Below, one piece after another: positions 1 through 7,890 of a stretch of 64,000 nt of DNA (position 1 is its first letter; the number at the start of each line of letters is the position of its first letter). A program made the translations under genes and the position numbers. A model generated the notes under the pieces. That model ran no database searches. It was given only the letters and a program-made list of their open reading frames with translations, and was not told the DNA's origin. Source of the stretch: PALSA-1353 sp050014015 (GTDB lineage Bacteria > Planctomycetota > Phycisphaerae > Tepidisphaerales > Tepidisphaeraceae); NCBI GenBank assembly GCA_050014015.1, contig JBEKEC010000022.1:62001-126000 (forward strand), given 5' to 3'.

Positions 1-10
1 CCGAACGGAT

Positions 11-1954
11 ATGTACATCGGCAGTTTCGATTCATACTGGATCAAATGGTACACAGAACTGTACGAGCGCGCGCTGGTCAACGACCTGACAAATCGGGAA
101 CTCGAGCCGCTTGCAAAACACCTGACCGGCTCGGCATGTGCCGAACTGTTGCGGACCATTTCCAAGGTGGTGTGCGAGACCTGTGACCTGTCTTCGATCC
201 CCCAACCGGAAGACGCACCTGTTCAGTTCGATTCCGACGGCATTGCGGCCTGCACTGCGGTCTTCGCCAAACGCGCTGCTGCATGCCTGCGCGCAGCGCA
301 GGAGCAGAACTTTGCCGCAGGCGATGCCAGGAAATTTCTGGTGAAACAGTTGGATCAGCAAGCGTCTTCAATATTCCTTCGACCAAAGAACTTCGTATCC
401 CCGGAAGACGAACCCAATATCCCTTTCTATGCTTTGCTCACCGATATGTGTACTGAAATTGCCAAGCCCTCGTGGCGTGGATTATCCCGCGAGGGTATTG
501 ACCAGGCCGCTCGGGGGATCGTCGAAGGATCTCTAGCCAGGATATTTACGGCCAAGGACTATAATGGGCGGGTCACGCGCATGCTCGCGGCGGGCCGTTC
601 AAAGATGTGTGAAGATCGTGACAAATCCGGAATCTTATGTCCGATTCCGAAGGATCGCCTGCGGCTCTACGGCGAGCGGCAATCCCCCGTCCTTAAGTCG
701 ATCGAACGACCTCCCCACCGCGCATTCACAAAGGAGATGTACGGATCGGTCCCATACAATGCGAATGTCAGCTTTCTGGTTTACCGTAATGAATTACTCA
801 AGGATAAAAAGTCCGGCGAGGATTGTCCAAAGGCGAATTTGAAAAAGCTCGAAGAGTTATATAATTTCGAACGCAGGGCGCTGAAAGGCTTCCAGAACAA
901 GCATATCAAAAATTCAGCGGCGTGGATTACGCTCCCAGATCCCAGATCAATGTTCGCGCTCCTGAATGCGAAGAGAAAGCCCCTGACGGAGAAACAAATT
1001 GGCTCGCCGCCCTTTCGCACTTGGGAAGAGTTGATCGTCTGGGCCGAGGAGGCTAAGTTCTCATTTCTTATCGAGACACAAACATTTGATACGTTTATCT
1101 GTGCGTTTCTTGAGCTTTTCTGGGGGTTTGGCGGCGAATTCTCAATTGATGAGAATTATGAGGTCCAAAATGAAGATGCCACGAAACAACAAATGTTTCA
1201 GGCGTTTTTTCTCCTCAATGAGATGTTCAGAAGGGGCGTCATTCCGCGTGAATCCACCCTCGATTCCGAGAGATTCGGCCGTCACTACAGCGATGCCAAA
1301 CCAAAGAGCAATCGCGGAGATTGGTGCTTCGCCCGTCATTGGTACTCCACGTTTATCGACGTACTCACTGCCCGGGAAAAGAACGTGGACGGAAGCGGGG
1401 TTTGGCGCTGGAGACCCAAAGATACCACGGAATTGGGGATCATGCCGATTCCCGTTGCTCTTCAACGATTCGCCAATATACCAACTGGTCTACTGGATAA
1501 AGATGGATTCCCGATACACCGGTCTTGCTGGGGCGATTGGCACCTGGGCGTTCTGCGCAGCACCGAGAATCTTGACCTGGCCATCGAAATCCTCAACAGC
1601 CTGATGAGCAGCCAGAAGATCTGCGAAGCGGCCTTTTGTTGCGCAATTCTGCCCACCGTCGAGGATTTCTACAAAACCTATGGCTCGGCAAAATGTTTCA
1701 ACCTGCCCGAGAGGGCGGATTCCATTAAGCTTCCGGACACCACCTTCCGCACGCTCCACGACGAATACATGGAAACGGCCAAGGGCCGTTCCGACTCGAT
1801 GTACGACTATCGCCATTGTGTGCGCGAGGTCCATTCGCTTTTAATGCGGATTCAAAATGACCCGTCACTCAGTCTTGAAAGCCTCGGGAAAGCAGTAGAA
1901 GAAATGTTTAATCGCATCGGCCAGCTCAGGCATCAGACAATCCTGCTGCATTGA
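11..1954 (+). CDS. Solute-binding-protein-like protein, probably 5'-truncated by the window
   Basis: The reading frame is open to the window edge, so Met at position 11 may be internal. The C-terminal two thirds reads like an ABC-type family 1 extracellular solute-binding protein: a VPYNANVSFLVYRNELL block near residue 245, a TWEELIVWAEEA block near 337, a WGDWHLGVL block near 505, an AILPTVEDFY block near 545, and an amphipathic C-terminal helix region. The first 200 residues match nothing I recognise and are rich in cysteine. No signal peptide is visible in this part and no permease genes follow. It could be a true binding protein whose leader lies upstream, or a cytoplasmic sensor using the same fold. 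The fold assignment is moderate and the substrate is unknown. Confidence 0.5.
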   Translation: MYIGSFDSYWIKWYTELYERALVNDLTNRELEPLAKHLTGSACAELLRTISKVVCETCDLSSIPQPEDAPVQFDSDGIAACTAVFAKRAAACLRAAQEQNFAAGDARKFLVKQLDQQASSIFLRPKNFVSPEDEPNIPFYALLTDMCTEIAKPSWRGLSREGIDQAARGIVEGSLARIFTAKDYNGRVTRMLAAGRSKMCEDRDKSGILCPIPKDRLRLYGERQSPVLKSIERPPHRAFTKEMYGSVPYNANVSFLVYRNELLKDKKSGEDCPKANLKKLEELYNFERRALKGFQNKHIKNSAAWITLPDPRSMFALLNAKRKPLTEKQIGSPPFRTWEELIVWAEEAKFSFLIETQTFDTFICAFLELFWGFGGEFSIDENYEVQNEDATKQQMFQAFFLLNEMFRRGVIPRESTLDSERFGRHYSDAKPKSNRGDWCFARHWYSTFIDVLTAREKNVDGSGVWRWRPKDTTELGIMPIPVALQRFANIPTGLLDKDGFPIHRSCWGDWHLGVLRSTENLDLAIEILNSLMSSQKICEAAFCCAILPTVEDFYKTYGSAKCFNLPERADSIKLPDTTFRTLHDEYMETAKGRSDSMYDYRHCVREVHSLLMRIQNDPSLSLESLGKAVEEMFNRIGQLRHQTILLH

Positions 1955-2239
1955 TGATGGGCACCCACGTTTCAACGCTTTGCGAACGACAGCAGAGATC
2001 ATCCGGTTAGGCTCTGTCTGATGGATGCCAAGCTCGGCGCATGTTAGGCATTGCGACATTCGTCTCGAACAAATTAAAAGTGACGCAAACCGTTATTTTA
2101 CTCAGTTCAACGAGGATACGCAAAACGGCAAATAAGGCCCAAAAAAGAGGCGAGATGCTCGGGCTCGCGCCCAAAGCCTTCTCGCCTCCGCCGGGAAATT
2201 ATGGAGCTAATCGTTGTCTCCTCGGCGAAACATCTCCTT

Positions 2240-3487
2240 TTATCCGCAGGTGCATGTGGCCGGCGCGGTGCGATCGGCATCGAGCGAGCCGGCGATCTCC
2301 TCGTCGGTTAAATAGCAGCCGGGGTCGGCGGCCCAGGGGTCGCCGGTGACGACCTCGGCGCGGGCTCGGAGGGAGCCGCCGCAAACTTCTTTGAATCGAC
2401 ACGTCGCGCAACGGCCTTTGAGCAGGGGGAGGCGGTTTTTCAGGCCGGCCATGATGGGGTCGGTGGTGTCCTGCCAGATTTCGGAGAATTTGCGGGTCTT
2501 GACGTTGCCGAAGGTTCGGAACATGGAGAACTGGTCGGCGTGGACGTTGCCGAGGAAGTCGATGTTGGCGATTCCGACGCCGCTGGAATATCGGCCGCCG
2601 CCGTTCCAGCGGATCATGTCGAGGACCTGCTCGGCGCGGGGATGATTTTCGCGGAGCATTCGGAGGTAGAGATACGGGCCGTCGCAATGGTTGTCGACGG
2701 TGAGGATTTCGATGCGTTTGCCGCGAGAGACCAGGTCGGCGGTGCGGTCGAAGATGGTGTCGATGGCCTGTCGGGATTCGTCGGGGGTGAGGGCGAGGAG
2801 GCTCTTGCCGCGGCCGGAGGGGCACAGGTGATAGAAGCAGGCGCGGTCGATGTTTTCTTTTTCGAGAAAGTCGAAGATTCGGCCGAGGTCCTGGGCGGTG
2901 TGGCGGGTGAGGGTCAGGCGTAGGCCGACCTTCTGCCCGACGTCGACGCAGTGGCGGAAGCCGCGCATGGTGCGCTCGAACGCGCCGTAGCATCCGCGGA
3001 ATTGATCGTGGACGGCGGGAATGGCGCTATCGAGGCTGATGCCGATGTAGGCAAATTCGAGTGCTTTGAATCGCCGCGCTTTTTCGGCGTCGATGAGGGT
3101 TCCGTTGGTGCTGAGGACGACGTGCAGATCGAGGGAGCGGGCATATTCGGCCAACTCGAATACATCGGGACGAACGAGCGGTTCGCCGCCGGAAAACAGG
3201 ACGGCCGGGACCTTGAACGCGGCCAGGTCGTTCAGGACGGTTTTGCACTGGGCGGTCGAGAGTTCGTCGGGATATTTCTCGGCGGCGGAATCGGTGTAAC
3301 AGTGAACGCACTTGAGGTTGCAGGTCCGCGTCAGGTTCCAGACGACGATGGGGCGGCGTTTGGCGGCGCTTGGGGCGACGGCCATTCGCTGGTGCGGCGG
3401 CGGGTCGATCTGGGTGATCGCCCTTCCATATCGGTGCGGCGTGCTGGGGGCTTCAAGGCCACCGTATAAAACACTTACGTCGATCAT
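2240..3487 (-). CDS. nirJ: Radical SAM/SPASM protein, NirJ-like (haem d1 or related haem maturation)
   Basis: This 415-residue protein has a radical SAM cluster motif CNLKCVHC (Cys56, Cys60, Cys63), an SGGEP motif for SAM binding and STNGT/GISLD strands. A C-terminal SPASM-type cysteine set follows (GRCATC..CGG, then DPGCYLTDEEI). Long stretches in the second half (a NHCDGPYLY region, SGVGIANIDFLGNVH, GDPWAADPGCYL) match what I recall of NirJ, which removes propionate side chains during haem d1 synthesis. AhbD, the haem b-forming relative, is the main alternative. No other nir or ahb gene is visible. It is divergent from a multihaem cytochrome operon, which suggests a haem-related role. Family assignment is strong; the exact substrate is uncertain. 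Confidence 0.8.
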   Translation of the reverse strand: MIDVSVLYGGLEAPSTPHRYGRAITQIDPPPHQRMAVAPSAAKRRPIVVWNLTRTCNLKCVHCYTDSAAEKYPDELSTAQCKTVLNDLAAFKVPAVLFSGGEPLVRPDVFELAEYARSLDLHVVLSTNGTLIDAEKARRFKALEFAYIGISLDSAIPAVHDQFRGCYGAFERTMRGFRHCVDVGQKVGLRLTLTRHTAQDLGRIFDFLEKENIDRACFYHLCPSGRGKSLLALTPDESRQAIDTIFDRTADLVSRGKRIEILTVDNHCDGPYLYLRMLRENHPRAEQVLDMIRWNGGGRYSSGVGIANIDFLGNVHADQFSMFRTFGNVKTRKFSEIWQDTTDPIMAGLKNRLPLLKGRCATCRFKEVCGGSLRARAEVVTGDPWAADPGCYLTDEEIAGSLDADRTAPATCTCG

Positions 3488-4010
3488 TGCAGTCTCCCGG
3501 CTAAGAACGACTGTTCAATAAGCATATAGACAACCTGCGTACCACGCATGCGAGGGCGATTATTTCCTTTTTTCAAGGCGAACAAGTTCAGCATTTGGCG
3601 CAGTTTACATCGGGCGGCGTGAAACGGGGGATGGGGGCTTGGCGGCGTTCGGGGAGGATATTTTCTTAATCCTGAGAAGCGGGAGCAATGTGTAACTCCG
3701 AATCTCGGATTTTTATGTCGATGGAAATGCGTTAAATGCCGCGTGGTCAACGGTCAGGCACGTCAGGCGTATTGGCACCCTCATTGCTCTGTAGAGATTT
3801 CCGGCAGATTCCCCGTTGCGGGGAAGTGGATGGCGTATGTCTGGCTTGGAAAACGAACCTCGCAGCAGTTCAAGGCCGCAGGCGGCAGGGGGCGCGTGCG
3901 AGTTGCCGCAAAAAAATTTCCCCTCCGCTTGTACTCAGGGGGAGGGACAGGGTGGGGGTTTCGTGGGCCAATCGATGTTCGACCCCCACCCCGACCCTCC
4001 CCCTGAGTAC
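3488..4010. other. Divergent intergenic region
   Basis: This is the space between the divergent nirJ-like gene and the cytochrome operon. The left half (about 3488-3885) holds no convincing gene and presumably carries promoters for both directions, but I cannot identify clear -35/-10 boxes. The right part is a degenerate palindromic element, listed separately. The cytochrome reading frame stays open leftwards to a TTG at 3816 and an ATG at 3837, so part of this region may be translated. Confidence 0.5.
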
Positions 4011-4024
4011 ATGGGGAGGGGAAG
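3888..4024. repeat. Degenerate copy A of the palindromic element (PE)
   Basis: The core is two long inverted arms, each containing CCCTCC...GTACTCAGGGGGAGGG-type sequence, around a centre reading GTGGGCCAATCGATGTTC. The left outer arm (GGCGCGTGCGAGTTGCCGCAAA) resembles the terminal inverted repeat of the better-preserved copies at 7906 and 52992. The right outer arm has decayed. The right inner arm contains the ATG proposed as the start of the octahaem cytochrome and is open in its frame. No target duplication can be seen. Confidence 0.75.
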
Positions 4025-4976
4025 AAGATGGCTTGGGTTGGCGGTTTGGATTGTGTGGGCTCTTTCATCGGCGGCATGGGGGCAGGCGAGCCGGCCGAGT
4101 CCGGCGGCCGATCCGCATTGGTCGGCGGATGGGTGCGGGAAATGTCACGAGATGCGAGGGGGGAAGGCGTTGCCGATCGCGTTGGAATCGGTCACGGCGC
4201 TGTGCGTTTCGTGCCACGACGGCGAGCGGGCGTCGGATGAGATTCATCCGATCAACGTGAAGATGGATGGCCGAGCCGGCCCGAATCCCGGTTGGCCGAC
4301 TTTGAAGGGCGAGCTTGATTGCGTGACGTGTCACGACGTGAGGCAGGAATGCGACGCGGCGGCGCAGCGGCCGGATACAAACGCGGCGTTCTTGCGGCAG
4401 GGGCAGATACCGACCACGGATCCGACTGTGGCCGCGGATCCGATGCCGTTTTGCGATAACTGCCACGCGCCGGAGCAGACTCCAAAATTCAACCCGCATC
4501 TGATGCTGGCGGCGGATCAGCACACGATCATCGAACAGCGATGCCAGGTCTGCCACGGCAAGCCGATGGACCGGAATGCGACGGCGCGATCGGGCAGCGC
4601 GTCGCTGCGCGCGGAGCAGGTGAGCCTGTGCCGGAGCTGCCACCCGCACCACCGGGACATCTCGCGCGCCGGGCACGTGTTGGCGACGATCAGGCCGCCG
4701 ATGCTGGTTTACATGCGGGCGCGGGAGTTGACCGGACTTCTTGAAGTGCCGAGCCAGGACCTGCTCAAGCAACTTCAGGACGAGAAGGCGGGACCGACGC
4801 TGATGGTTCCGGATGCGCAGGGCCGGATCGTTTGTTCGACGTGCCATAATCCGCACGAGCAGGGAACGTTCGCGGCGAATTGCGTGCTGGCGGACCGGTC
4901 GCTGCGGCTGGTGAAAGGCCATTTGTTCACGCCGGTGCGGGGACAAATCTTCTGCCGGCGGTGCCATAACTTTTGA
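4011..4976 (+). CDS. Octahaem c-type cytochrome, secreted
   Basis: The protein begins MGRGRRWLGLAVWIVWALSS, a good signal peptide with cleavage near AWG-Q. It carries eight CXXCH haem-c attachment motifs: CGKCH, CVSCH, CVTCH, CDNCH, CQVCH, CRSCH, CSTCH and CRRCH. It would act in the periplasm or at the cell surface as an electron carrier. The start is uncertain because ATG 4011 lies inside a palindromic repeat and lacks a good upstream Shine-Dalgarno site; the frame is also open from ATG 3837 or TTG 3816, which would place the signal peptide internally. Nine bases separate it from the next cytochrome gene, so it is the first gene of the operon. Confidence 0.85.
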   Translation: MGRGRRWLGLAVWIVWALSSAAWGQASRPSPAADPHWSADGCGKCHEMRGGKALPIALESVTALCVSCHDGERASDEIHPINVKMDGRAGPNPGWPTLKGELDCVTCHDVRQECDAAAQRPDTNAAFLRQGQIPTTDPTVAADPMPFCDNCHAPEQTPKFNPHLMLAADQHTIIEQRCQVCHGKPMDRNATARSGSASLRAEQVSLCRSCHPHHRDISRAGHVLATIRPPMLVYMRARELTGLLEVPSQDLLKQLQDEKAGPTLMVPDAQGRIVCSTCHNPHEQGTFAANCVLADRSLRLVKGHLFTPVRGQIFCRRCHNF

Positions 4977-4985
4977 AATGGAATC

Positions 4986-6806
4986 ATGAATACCCGACAG
5001 ACCAACATCGCAGTGCTGCTGGCAATCGCCGTGACGGTCCTGGCGACGGCGCGTGCGGCATCGGCGTACGACACGGAAGGGTGCCTGGCGTGCCATCAGT
5101 ATCGGGGATTGTCGCGCATCAGCGATGACGGCAAGGAGATCGAGCTGTTCTACGTGGATCCGAATTACTACAACACGCCGCGCGGCCCGCATTCGAGGTT
5201 GAAATGCACGGATTGCCACGTTCGCAAGGAAGTGGAGGTTTTTCCGCATCAGCCGCAGACACCGGTGGATTGCGGCAAGACGTGCCACCTCGACGGGCCC
5301 AACCAGGTGGAAGTGAGGTTCTCGCACGAGCGCGTGAACGAGATGCTGCGGCATTCGGTGCATGGAGATGATTGTCTGACGCAATCGAATCAATTGCTGG
5401 GCAGCCCGCTGAAGGCGGGGCAGGCACAATGCCTGTTGTGCCACGATGAGCCGCTGTTCAGCCGCGGCGGGCAGACGTGGCTGCAATCGGAGGCCCCGAT
5501 CAATCGTTGCAACACGTGCCACGACGAGCAACTGTCGGTGGATACGCGGCAATTTTACTGGCACGTGACGGCGCGGACGCGGCCGGCGCGGACGAACGAA
5601 GATTTGGTGAGGCTGTGCGCGATGTGCCACAGCAACGCGGCGGTGCGCGCCAAGTTCAACATGCCGGACACGGCGGTAAGTTATCTTTCGAGCTTTCACG
5701 GGAAGGCGACGTTGCTGGGGAGCGAGGAGACGGCGAACTGCCTGAATTGTCACGCGGGTCTGGTGCGGAACGTGCATCAGATGGCGGGGCATACGGATGG
5801 GAGATCACCGGCGAACGCGGCGAACCTGCCGGACACCTGCCGGCAGCCCGCGTGCCATCGGGCGGCGGGGGCGATGATCAGTTCGGCGTCGGTGCACCTG
5901 GATTTAAGCCGCAGCCGCAGCATCGAATTTTTCATCGCCTGCCTGTTCGTGTTCCTGATCGTCTTCACGTTCGGGCCGTCGCTATTGCTGACGGCGTTGA
6001 AGATGCTGGAAATCGTCACCGGGCGGAAAGATCCCAGCGAGCACGAGCACGTGGAGCTGGCAAAGAAGTTGCTGGCCGACCCGCGGACCCGGCCCAAGCT
6101 GGACCGATTCAACCTCCACCAGCGATTTCAGCACTGGGTTTTGGCCACTTGCTTCATCATTTTGGTGCTGACCGGGTTCCCGCTGAAGTTTGCGGATCAG
6201 GCGTGGGCGGCATGGCTGATCGGCGAGTTTGGCGGCATCTCGTGGGCGCGGCGGATTCATCATTACGCCGGCGCCGTGCTGATCATCGGGCTGTTCTACC
6301 ACGCCGTTTACATCCTGCGCACGCTTCGCCGCCAGCGCAAAGCCAGCGGCGCGGGCTGGCTGAAGACGCTGTTCGGTCTGCCGATGTGGGTTGGGCCGTC
6401 AGACCTCAAACAGATGAACGCGATCATGCTGTATCTGCTGCGCCTGAAGAAAGAACACCCGGCCGGCGGACGATTCAACGCCGAGGAGAAATTCGAATAC
6501 GTCGGGGTATTCTGGGGCTCGATCGTGCTGGGAAGCACGGGCGTGCTGATGTGGTTCAACGCCTGGACGACGCAGCACCTGCCGGGGCGAATCCTGACCA
6601 TCGCGATTTTGATCCACACGATGGAAGCGTTTTTGGCGCTGCTGCACGTGGGGATCGTGCACATGGTGAGCGTGATATTTTCGCCGGACGTTTTCCCGGT
6701 GTCGCGGGCGATGTTTGACGGCCAAACGCCGATCGCGGAATTGGCGGAGGGCCATACGGCGATGTTGGATGCGGTGAACGGCCAGGGGGAGGCGCCGCAT
6801 GCGTAA
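4986..6806 (+). CDS. Fused multihaem cytochrome c and membrane cytochrome b subunit (Cbc/b561-like quinol oxidoreductase)
   Basis: After a signal peptide (ending near ATARAASA) the N-terminal half has six CXXCH motifs plus two variants, CGKTCH (CX3CH) and CRQPACH (CX4CH). From about residue 305 there are about five hydrophobic segments with histidines suited to b-haem ligation (HQRFQHW, HHYAG, FYHAVY and an IHTMEAFLALLHVGIVH stretch), as in di-haem cytochrome b561/DUF4405-type subunits. Such fusions take electrons from quinol in the membrane and pass them to periplasmic c-haems. It overlaps the next gene by 8 bases, which suggests translational coupling. Domain assignment is strong; the electron acceptor is unknown. 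Confidence 0.85.
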   Translation: MNTRQTNIAVLLAIAVTVLATARAASAYDTEGCLACHQYRGLSRISDDGKEIELFYVDPNYYNTPRGPHSRLKCTDCHVRKEVEVFPHQPQTPVDCGKTCHLDGPNQVEVRFSHERVNEMLRHSVHGDDCLTQSNQLLGSPLKAGQAQCLLCHDEPLFSRGGQTWLQSEAPINRCNTCHDEQLSVDTRQFYWHVTARTRPARTNEDLVRLCAMCHSNAAVRAKFNMPDTAVSYLSSFHGKATLLGSEETANCLNCHAGLVRNVHQMAGHTDGRSPANAANLPDTCRQPACHRAAGAMISSASVHLDLSRSRSIEFFIACLFVFLIVFTFGPSLLLTALKMLEIVTGRKDPSEHEHVELAKKLLADPRTRPKLDRFNLHQRFQHWVLATCFIILVLTGFPLKFADQAWAAWLIGEFGGISWARRIHHYAGAVLIIGLFYHAVYILRTLRRQRKASGAGWLKTLFGLPMWVGPSDLKQMNAIMLYLLRLKKEHPAGGRFNAEEKFEYVGVFWGSIVLGSTGVLMWFNAWTTQHLPGRILTIAILIHTMEAFLALLHVGIVHMVSVIFSPDVFPVSRAMFDGQTPIAELAEGHTAMLDAVNGQGEAPHA

Positions 6807-7890
6807 GCGATTCCATTTGCGTTGGTTGTCGCCGAGGGCGCTGTGGGCCAAGGTCACGGGCCGGGCGTTTCGCGCGGCGATCAAGACCATTCTGGTGCGC
6901 GGCTATGCGCTGGTGATCCTTGGGCTGGTGCTGGCGGCGGGATATTTCGCGGTGCATTATTTGTTTCGCACGGTGTTCTTTGCGCCGACGCTGCCGCCGC
7001 AAATGCTGGATTGGGCGGGGCGATTGGACGTGGCGGCGCTTCGGTCGGACCAGGCGGAAGGGGTCGAGCGGCCGGCGCCGCGGGCGCCGATCAGCCACTA
7101 TCACAGCGTCGATCAATGGTTTCAGCCGGATGCGGGGAACGGCTGCACGCTGAGCGGATGCCATCAGCCGCTTCCGCACGATCGCCGCGCCAAGGTTCCG
7201 GCATTCGCCAATTTCCACACGACTTTCCTGACGTGCCAGATGTGCCATGCCCCGCCGGGCCAGCGGCCCGCCGGGACGCGATGGGTCAACACGGACACCG
7301 ATAGACCACAGAGTTCGCCGGCAATCCTGGAGCTTCTGAAATATCTGGAGCTTGATGCGGACGCGATCGAATCGCAGCCGGCATCGGTCGACGCGCGGAT
7401 CAAAGATCTGCTGGAGCAGTCGATCCGGACGATCGGGCAGGATGCGGTGCTCGATGAATTGCTGGCCGAGATCCAGTCGTCGGAACCCGGCAGCCCGGTG
7501 TGGAAACGAGCGGTGAGCGAGTTGACGGGCGAGTTGCCGCTGCATTCGCGCGGCGAATATCGGGCGAAGCTGGCGTGGACGGCAGTCGCCGACAGCCGAG
7601 CGGTGCAGTTCCAGACGATGACGGAGCAGGCGAGGCAATATCTGGCGGCGGCGCCGGGCTCGACGGAACGGCGCGATTTGCAAACGGCGATTCATGGCTC
7701 GCTGGCGGGAGCGCCGACGCCGTGCATTTCCTGCCACGACGACGAACCGGGGATGCTGGATTTCCACGCGGCGGGATATTCGCCCAAGCGATCGGCGTTT
7801 CTCAGCCACCTGGAAATCGCCAAGCTGATGCAGCAGATCCGGCAAGGGCAACACTTCTACATTCCCAACGTGCTGGAAGGCGGTCAATAA
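6799..7890 (+). CDS. Membrane-anchored triheme c-type cytochrome
   Basis: This 363-residue protein has one N-terminal membrane anchor (about residues 34-56, ALVILGLVLAAGYFAVHYL) followed by a periplasmic region with three haem motifs: CTLSGCH (CX4CH), CQMCH and CISCH. About 150 residues of mostly helical sequence separate the second and third motifs. Its start overlaps the preceding cytochrome b gene and its stop overlaps the next start as TAATG at 7888-7892. That makes it a coupled middle gene of the operon and a likely partner of the cytochrome b subunit. I do not recognise a named family. Confidence 0.8.
   Translation: MRKRFHLRWLSPRALWAKVTGRAFRAAIKTILVRGYALVILGLVLAAGYFAVHYLFRTVFFAPTLPPQMLDWAGRLDVAALRSDQAEGVERPAPRAPISHYHSVDQWFQPDAGNGCTLSGCHQPLPHDRRAKVPAFANFHTTFLTCQMCHAPPGQRPAGTRWVNTDTDRPQSSPAILELLKYLELDADAIESQPASVDARIKDLLEQSIRTIGQDAVLDELLAEIQSSEPGSPVWKRAVSELTGELPLHSRGEYRAKLAWTAVADSRAVQFQTMTEQARQYLAAAPGSTERRDLQTAIHGSLAGAPTPCISCHDDEPGMLDFHAAGYSPKRSAFLSHLEIAKLMQQIRQGQHFYIPNVLEGGQ

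Noticed and set aside
5477..6718. A 413-codon plus-strand frame overlapping the cytochrome b gene
   Set aside because: It is the +1 shadow of the cytochrome b/c gene, with no hydrophobic segments or haem motifs.
4065..7887. Long open frames on the minus strand opposite the cytochrome genes (up to 575 and 443 codons)
   Set aside because: They are shadows of GC-rich plus-strand genes: arginine-, proline- and histidine-rich composition, no domain, and full overlap with genes that have clear haem motifs.
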